In this document: positions 26,897 through 35,558 of the stretch, piece by piece
How the letters are laid out: every line of letters starts with the position of its first letter
Position numbering within the stretch: position 1 is the stretch's first letter
DNA from: Pedobacter sp.
GTDB lineage: Bacteria; Bacteroidota; Bacteroidia; Sphingobacteriales; Sphingobacteriaceae
Direction of reading: 5' to 3'
NCBI GenBank assembly: GCA_025351765.1
Contig: JANXVH010000055.1
Location: forward strand, 1 to 64,000
DNA: 64,000 bases
The notes under the pieces: model-generated
What the model was told of the DNA's origin: nothing
Seen by the model: the letters and a program-made list of their open reading frames with translations, nothing else
The model's database searches: none
Made by a program: the position numbers and the translations under genes

Positions 26897-28171
26897 TTAA
26901 AATTCAGGGACATCATTTATCAGACCATCTTTCGTTTTTACCTGGCCATTTTTCTTCTTTGCTGGCTTGTTGTTTTTTTTATTATCAATTGCTTTGCTAT
27001 TGATCTTATTAAGAGTATCTGCCTTTGCAATTACCACACTGTCCTTCAATGCAGTTTCAGATTTTTTGCTTCCTCCAAATAACGAAGTCAATGCTAAAGT
27101 TACCAAACAAACCATTACCATTGCAGCGCCCACGTAAATAGATTTACTTTTATAATAGGTTCTATATTTATTTACTTCTGCTTTTAGCAGCTCATTTTCT
27201 TCTGTTAACCTTAGCGTATCTGTATCCCTTTCAATAATTGGCAATACGTTGTTCAAAGCCATATTGTTCTCCAGCTGATTGCATACCGCTTCGTGTAAGT
27301 GAATGCCGTTTAAGTATCGGTCTGATGGCGTTTTTTTGAGGCAGTTTGCGACGATCTCCAGCAACCACTCGGGTACTTTCATTTCTGCAAGCTTCTTATC
27401 CTCGTTCCATTCTTCAGGTAGCTTGTCTTTACGAAGCGATAGTAAATCTGGTATCTCTCTCTCTATATGAGCCAACATCACCTGATTACGGTTAGATTCA
27501 CCCTTGCTAATCAAAGGGAAAGGCACAACACCCGCAAGCAATTCGTACACGATAACGCCAAAGCTGTAAATGTCAGACTGAAATAAAATTTCACCCTCAT
27601 GCTGTTCTGGCGCCATAAACTCAACCGCACCTGCGTGGCGAAGACTGGTTCTGCGCTGCTCATCAGACATCACTGCGAGACCAAAATCTAACAAAATATA
27701 ATTCCCTGTATCGTTGTTGAATTTTATGTTATTGCTTTTAATATCTCCATGTTTCACCCCGGCCCTATGGCAATGCGATAGGGCGTTAGAAAGGTGGGTA
27801 GCCAATTTAATGGTTTCCCTTATTGTAAAAACCGGTGGATGTGGCGCTTTTAGCAATTGTTCCAAATCCGGACCTTCTATATATTCCATTTCTATAAATG
27901 GAAAAGATCCACTCTCTGTAAGTCCGGAGTTAATGATTTTTACCACATTGGGATTAGGGTCTTCATTAACCTTTTTCAGTTTTTCTACCTCGTTCTGAAA
28001 GTCCCTGAAGTTTTTGTCCTCAGTGTTTTCTGTGTAAATGGGAGTAGGCAATAATTTTACAGCAGAGATGATGGTACCTATACGTTTTCCCTTATACACC
28101 GACCCCTGGCCGCCTGTACTGAGCGCACCCATGTTTTCTAATCCATCTGTTATTGTGAATACCTTTGCCAT
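26897..28171 (-). CDS. Transmembrane Ser/Thr protein kinase (paralogue of the downstream kinase)
   Basis: A 424-residue kinase very similar to the next gene over residues 1-300: GALSTGGQGSVYKG, SAVKLLP, VKHGDIKSNN, LLDFGLAVM, FMAPEQHEGE. It shares the HGD variant of the catalytic loop. A helix at ~347-369 (YVGAAMVMVCLVTLALTS) is followed by only ~50 Lys/Asn-rich residues, with no SH3 or PASTA sensor. Tandem duplication followed by loss or gain of the ectodomain is the simplest history. The pair occupies the place of pknA and pknB in the actinobacterial cluster. It starts 7 nt after the FHA gene. Confidence 0.9.
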   Translation of the reverse strand: MAKVFTITDGLENMGALSTGGQGSVYKGKRIGTIISAVKLLPTPIYTENTEDKNFRDFQNEVEKLKKVNEDPNPNVVKIINSGLTESGSFPFIEMEYIEGPDLEQLLKAPHPPVFTIRETIKLATHLSNALSHCHRAGVKHGDIKSNNIKFNNDTGNYILLDFGLAVMSDEQRRTSLRHAGAVEFMAPEQHEGEILFQSDIYSFGVIVYELLAGVVPFPLISKGESNRNQVMLAHIEREIPDLLSLRKDKLPEEWNEDKKLAEMKVPEWLLEIVANCLKKTPSDRYLNGIHLHEAVCNQLENNMALNNVLPIIERDTDTLRLTEENELLKAEVNKYRTYYKSKSIYVGAAMVMVCLVTLALTSLFGGSKKSETALKDSVVIAKADTLNKINSKAIDNKKNNKPAKKKNGQVKTKDGLINDVPEF

Positions 28172-28178
28172 TTAATAT

Positions 28179-28961
28179 TTATTGATTGTAGCTGAACTCC
28201 AATACAGCAGATTCTCCTAAGATAATTTGATCGCCCTCGTGCAATACAAAGCCAAGTTCCGTAAAGGTCAGTTTAACTGGGTTATGGTCAGCTTTAGAAC
28301 GGATTTTAACTTTATTTCTTGGGGGTACACCTCCATCATCGGCAAAAAGCATAAAAGCATCTGCTTCGTTATTCCATTCTATATGTGCATGCTGCCTGCT
28401 AATGTATTTATTACACTCGTTTGTACTCTCATCAGGAAAAGCAATATCATTATTTCTAAAAAAGCCATCCTTATCTTGCGCCTGTTTACCTCTGCCCATG
28501 TTAATTCTACCATCTGCAGATTTTATCGTATAAACTTCTTGTTCCGCTTCGCCTGCTAGTATTTTAATATATCCAGTCTCCAGTTTTTGAATAGCAGCAT
28601 GTTCAGGTGTCTTAATATAAAATGCCGCATCCAGATTCGTCATCTTAATTGCACTTTCTGGTAAACCATCAACATAGAGGGTTTCCATTGTCCAGCTTTC
28701 AGGCAGGTCTATTGCAAAGTCATCCGCAATGCGCTGTATCTCATTCTTAAAACGGTCTTGTTCTGCAGAGAATAGAGCAGAATCGTACATAAACTGCTCT
28801 GCAGGTAAACAGCAAATGTATAGTTGAAAACCTTTTATATTCTTGCCTTCACCACCTTCCATTTTTTGCAGTTCCTGTTTAATAAAAACCAACAAAGCTT
28901 CCCTAATGGCCTTTACATCTTGAGGTTTTTCCGGCGTATTCTTATTAAATAAATTAAACAT
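28179..28961 (-). CDS. FHA domain-containing protein
   Basis: A 260-residue cytoplasmic protein. The C-terminal ~115 residues form a forkhead-associated domain, which binds phosphothreonine: NMGRGKQAQ holds the conserved Gly-Arg and KYISRQHAHIEW the Ser/Arg/His signature, followed by GDQIILGESAVLEF. The N-terminal ~140 residues (EALLVFIKQELQKMEGG, QRIADDFAIDLPESW) form an unassigned domain, analogous in position to the N-terminal domain of mycobacterial FhaA. It lies between the synthase fusion and the kinases, so it is a likely adaptor reading kinase-phosphorylated Thr. Spacing: 27 nt after the fusion, 7 nt before the kinase. Confidence 0.88.
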   Translation of the reverse strand: MFNLFNKNTPEKPQDVKAIREALLVFIKQELQKMEGGEGKNIKGFQLYICCLPAEQFMYDSALFSAEQDRFKNEIQRIADDFAIDLPESWTMETLYVDGLPESAIKMTNLDAAFYIKTPEHAAIQKLETGYIKILAGEAEQEVYTIKSADGRINMGRGKQAQDKDGFFRNNDIAFPDESTNECNKYISRQHAHIEWNNEADAFMLFADDGGVPPRNKVKIRSKADHNPVKLTFTELGFVLHEGDQIILGESAVLEFSYNQ

Positions 28962-28988
28962 CTTTTCGTTACTCCTTTAAATAAACAA

Positions 28989-31900
28989 TCAATTAATGAT
29001 CTGGTTTTCTACTGCAACTGTTGCCGGAACTTTCTTCATAGCCACCACTACAGCAGGTTTTTTTGTTTCTTCAACATATCCTAGCGCTTTCAGAACAGGT
29101 ACCACATGTTGACCCGCCAACAATACTGCCTTACTTGAACCTTTTGTTGATTCTATTCTTACACAAACCACAATATGCCCTTTACCAGTTTTCTTTGGTG
29201 CAAAAAATACATACCAACCATCATTTATGCGTTCCTTTTTCCAAACCCTTTCAGGAGTACCCGTTTTACCTGCAACCGTAAGGCCAAGCGTGGTAGATTT
29301 AGTGGCACTTTGCTTAAGCATAAAATCTGTCAAAAGCGCAGCATATTTAGGGTCATTCGTTAGCTTCAAGCCTGGTTTTACAGCTACTGTAGAGTCGCTA
29401 ATCTTTAATACATACCTATTTGGTACCAGCATTCCCTGATTAGCAACCGCAGAAGCTAGCCTAGCCACAGCAGCGGGCGTAGCAATAAGCTCACCTTGTC
29501 CCCATGCCATACCAGAAATGCCTTTAGCCCTGGTTCTTCTTATATTTGCAGGATCATATTTGGGCTTTGTATTGAACTCTGTTCGCCGCCAAAGGTTCAT
29601 CCATTCCTCTTCTTGCTTTTCGTTATTTAATGCTTTATCAAAGTAGTAGCCACCAACACCGCGCAAAAACATACCTGTTTTTAGGTACAGGGCAGCCATG
29701 TCTACCTGTAAATGCTCCTCATTAGCCAACTTTATAAAGTACACGTTGTTTGATTTTACAATAGCACGCTCCAGATTAATTTTTCCAGTCTCATCAGGCT
29801 CAATTCCCTTAGTTCTAATCCGCTCGTCCATGGTTACGTTAAAAGTTTTCTGTGTGGCGGCCAGCCCCAACTTGTTAAATGAAGCCATAGCGGTAAGTAC
29901 CTTAGCTGTTGATCCAGGTTGGGTAGCGTAGGTAAACCCTAAATCAACATTGGTATACCATCCAGCCAGTTTATTTTGTTCGGCGGTGGTCATGGTTAAC
30001 AATTCCCAATCCTTAACCTGCGGTAAAGGATAAACTGCGGAAGCCAGAACATCGCCGGTATTATCTTCCATAATCACAACTGAAACACGATTGTTTTTTA
30101 ACGAATCATCCTTACTAATTGAGTGCTGAATGGCGGTTTGCAATCGTGCATCCAAACTAAGTTTAACATCCCTATTTCGTTTTTTAAATTCTGCAACCTC
30201 AACACTGTTTATTCCTGCTAATAATAGGGGTGCTAATTCTGAATAATTTCTTTTACTAACCGTCATTTCTTTTACGCCACGGGGCAGGAAACGGTCTTCT
30301 CTATATTTGTTTGCTTTTGTATTTAATGAAGTAATGGGCGTGTGGAAACCTCTAAGTTCAGCGGCATGTTCATATTCAGCAAAATAGCCATTGGTACTCC
30401 CATTAAATACACCCGTATTCACATCACCTGTCCAAAAAAATGTTTGCTCTCCAAAAGGATAATACCGGTCAACTCTTTTATGCACTGCAGAATCCAGGTT
30501 GTAATCTACACCTGCCTGAGTAAGCAGGTTACGCTGTTTTTTTACCCTATTCGGATTACTAGTAGCCAATATTTTACCATTTCTGTCGTACAACTCTCCG
30601 GCTTCCAGTTTGTTCATCAATATAGCAATACGTGGATTGTAACTAAACATCCTCGCACCACTTTTATCTGCAACAAGAGCAGGCTGTACCACCCACTTTT
30701 TATTGTCCATCACATATTTAGAAACCGTTACAGTTAAGAGGAGCACAGCGATACTAGCTGAAAGTAGTGCGGGAACCAGGTTCTTATCTTGCCTTTTGGT
30801 AATAAATTCCATTTGCAGAGCCGTTCCCTTAACTTTAGAAACAGAAAGGAGAAAGCCCGCTGCTAACATATTAGCCACTAATGAAGAACCCCCATAGCTG
30901 ATGAATGGCAATGCTACACCTGAAAGAGGTAGCGCTCCTGTCGATCCTCCTGCAATCAAGAGGAATTGTACAAAAAGACTAATCCCAACGCCTGCCGAGA
31001 GGTAAAAGAGAAATGGTGTGCCTGTTTGTCGCCCGATAACAATAGAACGATTTAGTAAAACGAGAAATAAAATAAAAATACCTGTTATTGCGGCCAAGCC
31101 AAACTCTTCGCCAATTGCAGGCAAGATCATATCAGTATGGGCTTCGGGGATGGTTTTTGCGAAACCCTCACCCACACCTTGGCCACTAACGCCACCGCCT
31201 GCCATTGCCCAAATTCCATTGGCTACCTGGTCTCCACCGTAAACCTCATTATTCCATGGATCCTGCCAGATAGATTTTCTTTCAGAAAGCCTGTTAACCG
31301 GCCCTGGTATCAGCTTATCCAAATAAGGAATCTGGTCTATCAACAGAAAACCTGCCATAACCATAATTACCATCACCGCCGATTCGCTTGTCTGTTTCTT
31401 ATTAAAGAACATGGTTAAGGCAATAACAATAACCGTTGTAAGGCTGGCAATCCAGATATTCAGGAACCAAACTGTTAAGGTGTAAATGATAATGGCTACT
31501 AGCATCATCATAAAATCGCCCCTTGAAAAGGAGAATAGAATGATGAAGGTAAAACAGACTACCATAGCAGGGCCAAGATCGCCCAGTACCAGGTACATTA
31601 AAATAGCGACAAGCATTGCTGCCACAGCAAAAGAGAAAAAATACCATCTCTTTTGCCAACTGCGGTATTCTGTTATAAATTTTTCATTGCTTGCAAAAAA
31701 TCCTGCAAGGAAGAGGATAATACCATACTTTACAAGCTCGCTTGGTTGTATGCCAAATAAGTTCACTTTTACTCCGCTACCCTCAGGCCCGCTGCCAAAT
31801 AAAATGGTTAAACCTAACAGGCCTAGTGCTACAACTGCCCATTGCCAGCCATTGGCTTTGTTGCTTTTGTTGCTTAAAACAAACATTCTGTAAAAGCGGG

Positions 31901-33020
31901 AGTCTATCGTAAATTTTCTAAAGTTTATCAATATGGAAATTAACATCACCAGAATCCCTATTCCAAAAAACAAGAGTGAATCCTTAGCTAAAAACCGATC
32001 TCTAAGCGGATCCTGTAGGCTTAACAAGGTAATAAAAGAAATACCCGTCATTAACATAACCAGCGGTAAAACCAATTGATCTGCTTGTGGAAATTTAATA
32101 GTCAGGATCAAATGTAAAAACCAGAAGCCCAGAAAAAAGCTTACTGTAATAATCAAAAACCATTGGTTATACTCACCAATACTTCGTACGATAAGTGATT
32201 TTTCTTTCTTTAAAATCTTAAAGTCTCGTGCAGAAAAGAGCCTTATGGTATGTTGCGATTGCTTAAAGGTAAAACTGGCATCGCTGCTCAACTCCTGTAC
32301 GCCCTGCGATCGGCCAAATTGATATCCAGGTTGCAAGGGCAAAATCTCAAAACCTTTATCAGATGGCAGATGCTGAAAAGCAAAATGTCCATTCGCATCG
32401 GTTCGTACGTAAGAAACCAGTTCGGGTTTAGCTGGTATGGAATCATTTTCTACATAACCACTGTCCTGAGGCAAAATCATAGACATTTTGATTAATACCC
32501 CGGCTACAGCTGTGTTAGCCTTATTAATAATATTGCCGTCAATATTGTATTCACCAAGAGCCAGGTTCTTGGAGGCCGGTAATGCAGCCGGATTTTTCAG
32601 TTCCTCTTCAAAGCGTTTTTCATCATCACCGGTATAACCTAATAATGCCCTCGAGTCCGAAGCACGTTTTTTAAACACTTCTCCTCCAGAAGCATACGCA
32701 ACATCTGCATTTACAAAAAACTTGTTTTTATTCAACTCACCAATATTGTCTATGGGTTCAGTAAATAATTTTATCCCTCTTGTTACTGCATTCTCAATAG
32801 TTGCAATATCACGCTTATCTTCAAAATAATAACCTTTTTGCAACAGGCCGGATATCAGAGATCCAGCATTTCTGTTGTTTAAGTTAACCATTGTTCCGCG
32901 CTCAAGCCTGGTGTTTACATCTGCAAAACCGCGTTGCAACACGCTAAAAAGTGTAATGAATAAGGCGCCTAAAACAATAGTAATCAATAAAATAAAGATG
33001 CGTTCGGTTCTTCTATTCAT
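28989..33020 (-). CDS. SEDS glycosyltransferase-penicillin-binding protein fusion (RodA/FtsW + class B PBP)
   Basis: A single uninterrupted 1343-residue ORF. An N-terminal anchor (7-30) is followed by an exported region holding a carboxypeptidase-regulatory-like beta-sandwich (~155-245, YNIDGNIINKANTAVAGVLI). Residues ~290-790 form a SEDS polymerase of about ten helices with IPEAHTDMILPAIGEEFG (the conserved LPExHTD loop) and LPFISYGGSS. From ~800 comes a class B PBP: a pedestal region, then a transpeptidase with SxxK at Ser1037 (GSTAK), SxN at 1090-1092 (SNN) and KTGT at Lys1252. It should polymerise and crosslink peptidoglycan in one chain. It begins 1 nt after the PP2C stop. RodA and PBP2 are normally separate proteins. 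Confidence 0.93.
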   Translation of the reverse strand: MNRRTERIFILLITIVLGALFITLFSVLQRGFADVNTRLERGTMVNLNNRNAGSLISGLLQKGYYFEDKRDIATIENAVTRGIKLFTEPIDNIGELNKNKFFVNADVAYASGGEVFKKRASDSRALLGYTGDDEKRFEEELKNPAALPASKNLALGEYNIDGNIINKANTAVAGVLIKMSMILPQDSGYVENDSIPAKPELVSYVRTDANGHFAFQHLPSDKGFEILPLQPGYQFGRSQGVQELSSDASFTFKQSQHTIRLFSARDFKILKKEKSLIVRSIGEYNQWFLIITVSFFLGFWFLHLILTIKFPQADQLVLPLVMLMTGISFITLLSLQDPLRDRFLAKDSLLFFGIGILVMLISILINFRKFTIDSRFYRMFVLSNKSNKANGWQWAVVALGLLGLTILFGSGPEGSGVKVNLFGIQPSELVKYGIILFLAGFFASNEKFITEYRSWQKRWYFFSFAVAAMLVAILMYLVLGDLGPAMVVCFTFIILFSFSRGDFMMMLVAIIIYTLTVWFLNIWIASLTTVIVIALTMFFNKKQTSESAVMVIMVMAGFLLIDQIPYLDKLIPGPVNRLSERKSIWQDPWNNEVYGGDQVANGIWAMAGGGVSGQGVGEGFAKTIPEAHTDMILPAIGEEFGLAAITGIFILFLVLLNRSIVIGRQTGTPFLFYLSAGVGISLFVQFLLIAGGSTGALPLSGVALPFISYGGSSLVANMLAAGFLLSVSKVKGTALQMEFITKRQDKNLVPALLSASIAVLLLTVTVSKYVMDNKKWVVQPALVADKSGARMFSYNPRIAILMNKLEAGELYDRNGKILATSNPNRVKKQRNLLTQAGVDYNLDSAVHKRVDRYYPFGEQTFFWTGDVNTGVFNGSTNGYFAEYEHAAELRGFHTPITSLNTKANKYREDRFLPRGVKEMTVSKRNYSELAPLLLAGINSVEVAEFKKRNRDVKLSLDARLQTAIQHSISKDDSLKNNRVSVVIMEDNTGDVLASAVYPLPQVKDWELLTMTTAEQNKLAGWYTNVDLGFTYATQPGSTAKVLTAMASFNKLGLAATQKTFNVTMDERIRTKGIEPDETGKINLERAIVKSNNVYFIKLANEEHLQVDMAALYLKTGMFLRGVGGYYFDKALNNEKQEEEWMNLWRRTEFNTKPKYDPANIRRTRAKGISGMAWGQGELIATPAAVARLASAVANQGMLVPNRYVLKISDSTVAVKPGLKLTNDPKYAALLTDFMLKQSATKSTTLGLTVAGKTGTPERVWKKERINDGWYVFFAPKKTGKGHIVVCVRIESTKGSSKAVLLAGQHVVPVLKALGYVEETKKPAVVVAMKKVPATVAVENQIIN

Positions 33021-33021
33021 A

Positions 33022-34494
33022 TTAATCTGGAAAATTCAGGGATAGCGAGTCTGCACTAAATGAACTATACGGGATCTTACCGTTAATGTATTTCTTCTGT
33101 GATAGGTTATAGGTGCTTTGTAGCGTATTCGGGCAATTGGTAAAACGAATATTCCTTAAAACCAACGCGTTGTTTCCTGTTAATATGGCTGTATTAAAAT
33201 TCTTAAAAGCAATATTTCTCAATTGTATAAACTTGCTGGCCGGTCTTACAGTTATAGCAACACCTTTATAAAGAGAATCACTAATGATCACCACCTCCTT
33301 GTTGGACTTTAAATAAATAGTGTCCTTATTAAACTCAAGCGGCTGATGCAAAATAATAGGCGATGAAAAAAGCGAATCAGTGAGCACTAACGTCTGGCCT
33401 TTCATTTTATTCAGCGTGTCCTGAAGCATAATTTCTTTTGTATTTCTCTTTTCTGTAACCTCCGTAAGCGGTTGTTGTTTTACTTGATTAGCAGGAAGGA
33501 AGATGTAATACCAATATAGGCATGTAGTTGTTGCAATAAATATAAGAGTGGTGAAAGAAAGTAAAAGAGTGAGGCCTCTTTGTGGTACATATATTATTTT
33601 CTGCGTCATATCGGTAATAGAGGTTTCGTTCACCTTTCCTAAAATGCTGGGAGGTGCTGGTTTGTTTTCATCAAAAAGTAAGGGCTGAGCAACAACAGCG
33701 GCTTTAGCAGACTGCTCTGGTTTGGTAGCCTCATGCAATACTGGTGGGTTTGTATTGTGTACCAAAACAACTGTAATATTGTCGGCACCACCATTTTTAT
33801 TTGCTGCGGCAATAAGCATTGTTCCTTTTTCTGCTAAATCCTTCCCTTCGTTTAATGCAACAATTATCTCATTTTTGTTTACCATATCAGATAGTCCGTC
33901 GCTGCAGAGCAACAACAAATCTCCTGGTAAAAAAGGAGATTGACCCATTTCCATATAATCATCCTGATCTGCCAGATTAACTCCAAAACCCAATGCCTTA
34001 TTAATTTCATTACGTTTGGGATGTTTCATGGCTTCTTCTTCAGTTAACCGGCCAGTATCTTCCATAAAACCAACAAAAGACTGGTCTCGTGTAATCTTAA
34101 CCAAAGAATTATCACGTAGCAGATACATCCTAGTATCGCCCACATGTGTATAATGTAAAATGTTTTTATTGAGGTCTACTAGAGCCAGTGTCAAAACACA
34201 AGCCATGTTTTCCAGCTCTTTTACCTGCTGTTTCTCCGCAACTATCTTTGCATCAGCTTCTGATATCGCCTTCTTCATCAGTGTTAGGATATCACCCTGA
34301 GGCTTACTCAAATGCTCCAATACAGAAAGCTTTGTTATCTCTGCAGCAATTTCGCCACCAGAGTAACCACCTACACCGTCAATTACGCAGGCAATTATAT
34401 AATCACCAGAAGCGGTATCTTTTGCAATAAAGGTGTCTTCATTGTTGGTCCGAACTTTACCAATGTCTGTTATTCCGAAATAATTTTTATTCAT
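33022..34494 (-). CDS. Membrane-anchored PP2C-type Ser/Thr phosphatase
   Basis: A 490-residue protein starting at ATG 34494 (MNKNYFGITDIGKVR); the track's start at 34533 would overlap the small upstream ORF. The cytoplasmic PP2C domain (1-~245) has the metal-binding motifs VRTNNEDTF, CVIDGVGGYSGGE, THVGDTRMYLL, LLCSDGLSDMV and GGADNITVVLV. A linker and a single helix (~305-325, LLLSFTTLIFIATTTCLYWY) lead to an exported C-terminal domain of short beta/asparagine-rich repeats (LRNIAFKNFNTAI, LRNIRFTNCPNTL) that looks like a small beta-helix. It is the counterpart of mycobacterial PstP and should reverse phosphorylation by the two kinases. Confidence 0.92.
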   Translation of the reverse strand: MNKNYFGITDIGKVRTNNEDTFIAKDTASGDYIIACVIDGVGGYSGGEIAAEITKLSVLEHLSKPQGDILTLMKKAISEADAKIVAEKQQVKELENMACVLTLALVDLNKNILHYTHVGDTRMYLLRDNSLVKITRDQSFVGFMEDTGRLTEEEAMKHPKRNEINKALGFGVNLADQDDYMEMGQSPFLPGDLLLLCSDGLSDMVNKNEIIVALNEGKDLAEKGTMLIAAANKNGGADNITVVLVHNTNPPVLHEATKPEQSAKAAVVAQPLLFDENKPAPPSILGKVNETSITDMTQKIIYVPQRGLTLLLSFTTLIFIATTTCLYWYYIFLPANQVKQQPLTEVTEKRNTKEIMLQDTLNKMKGQTLVLTDSLFSSPIILHQPLEFNKDTIYLKSNKEVVIISDSLYKGVAITVRPASKFIQLRNIAFKNFNTAILTGNNALVLRNIRFTNCPNTLQSTYNLSQKKYINGKIPYSSFSADSLSLNFPD

Positions 34495-34495
34495 C

Positions 34496-34585
34496 TTACT
34501 CTGGTGAGTTTTTAACGTGTTTAAAATGTGCAATAAGTATTGCTAAACAGAGAACTAGGAATGCTATAGAAAGAATATGCGACAT
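34496..34585 (-). CDS. 29-residue single-pass membrane peptide (not in ORF track)
   Basis: A short ORF that fills the slot between the FHA-like and PP2C genes: ATG at 34585 is 5 nt after the FHA-like stop, and its TAA is 1 nt before the PP2C ATG (TAAGATG). The peptide is almost wholly a transmembrane helix (ILSIAFLVLCLAILIA) with a short His/Lys/Glu-containing tail. The tight fit and hydrophobic composition argue for a real small protein; translation is unproven, and it could instead be a leader coupling PP2C translation. It may contact the transmembrane parts of the synthase or kinases. Confidence 0.6.
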   Translation of the reverse strand: MSHILSIAFLVLCLAILIAHFKHVKNSPE

Positions 34586-34590
34586 ATTAA

Positions 34591-35541
34591 TTAGGATTTA
34601 AAAATGTTCATACCTATAATTCCGTTTAGAATGATCCGGGAGTTAAGCGGTAATTCTGTCCATTTTGGCTCATTAATATCGCTCCTTTCAATCAGATTTT
34701 CATTAACAATAGTTTTCTCTCCAAATGATGCCAGGTAAAATTTATCATCCGCATCGCTATACCTTATTTTAAGGTGAGGCGTATTTACCCATTCTGAAGG
34801 AATTTTGAATATATAATCCTCAGCTCTGGCGTCTTCCTCACCAGTTACGATGATCTCTTCTTTTTTCATCAAAAACTCAACCTTCTTACCAGAATATGCC
34901 CGGTCTGGCAGGGTGGTTTCAAACCTTGCAAGCAATTCATTTTCTTTATTTAGCGGAGTTTTAGGATCGAATACCAGCGTGCTCACATACGGTATTTCAT
35001 AATAGCCTTCACTATAAAATATGAAGTCCTTAAGGATATCGTTATTGATATCAAATGTCTGTGCCATACCTGTTTGACGGGGAATAAAAGTTACCCGCAG
35101 GTTCTCTTCTTTTTTATTATTGTCTGGAAGCAGTTTGCCAATAAAACCCTTATCGCCAGGTTTATAATCTGGATGAGATACAAAACGGAATACCCATTTA
35201 TTACTGGATGGCTCCGCTTTTTTACCTTCATTGATTTTTTGATTCAATATTTCGTAAAAATTCTTAACAGATTCCTGTGCAATCAAACCCAGTATGCCTT
35301 TCTTATTGTCCATAAACTCACGATAGTCATCTGTATTAAGGCAAATGATGTATTCATGGTAAAAAACAATACGTTCAGCAAAAGAAAGCTGCGCCATAGA
35401 TTCTTCGAACTTCTCAATAATATATTTAAATACAATATTAGGAGTAAGAGCTTTGGCTTTTGCCGCCGCAGTGCCTTCATTATTGGTCAGAAACCAGTCC
35501 TGAACGCCAATTCGTTGCCAAAAAGAGGTTTTTTCAATCAT
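34591..35541 (-). CDS. FHA-like protein, first gene of the kinase/synthase operon
   Basis: A 316-residue soluble protein and the promoter-proximal gene of the operon. The last ~95 residues (EIIVTGEEDARAEDYIFKIP, HLKIRYSDADDKFYLASFG, NSRIILNGIIGMNIFK) follow the strand pattern of an FHA domain but lack the Gly-Arg and Ser-Arg-His residues that bind phosphothreonine. The N-terminal two thirds (ILNQKINEGKKAEPSSNKW, GDKGFIGKLLP) is unassigned. Position corresponds to fhaA in the actinobacterial cluster. A degenerate FHA may dock proteins without phosphate. The FHA assignment is an inference from pattern. Confidence 0.65.
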   Translation of the reverse strand: MIEKTSFWQRIGVQDWFLTNNEGTAAAKAKALTPNIVFKYIIEKFEESMAQLSFAERIVFYHEYIICLNTDDYREFMDNKKGILGLIAQESVKNFYEILNQKINEGKKAEPSSNKWVFRFVSHPDYKPGDKGFIGKLLPDNNKKEENLRVTFIPRQTGMAQTFDINNDILKDFIFYSEGYYEIPYVSTLVFDPKTPLNKENELLARFETTLPDRAYSGKKVEFLMKKEEIIVTGEEDARAEDYIFKIPSEWVNTPHLKIRYSDADDKFYLASFGEKTIVNENLIERSDINEPKWTELPLNSRIILNGIIGMNIFKS

Positions 35542-35550
35542 TTAATGAAT

Positions 35551-35558
35551 CAAAATTA
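35551..35558 (-). promoter_or_regulatory. Candidate -7 element of the kinase/synthase operon
   Basis: On the minus strand TAATTTTG matches TAnnTTTG exactly, 9 nt upstream of the first ATG, which would give an almost leaderless mRNA. The -33 box is not convincing. Confidence 0.35.

Noticed and set aside
31402-31893. ORFs of 85-135 residues overlapping the SEDS part of the fusion gene
   Set aside because: They lie in other frames of a strongly supported membrane-protein gene; their hydrophobic or basic composition reflects the complement of hydrophobic codons.
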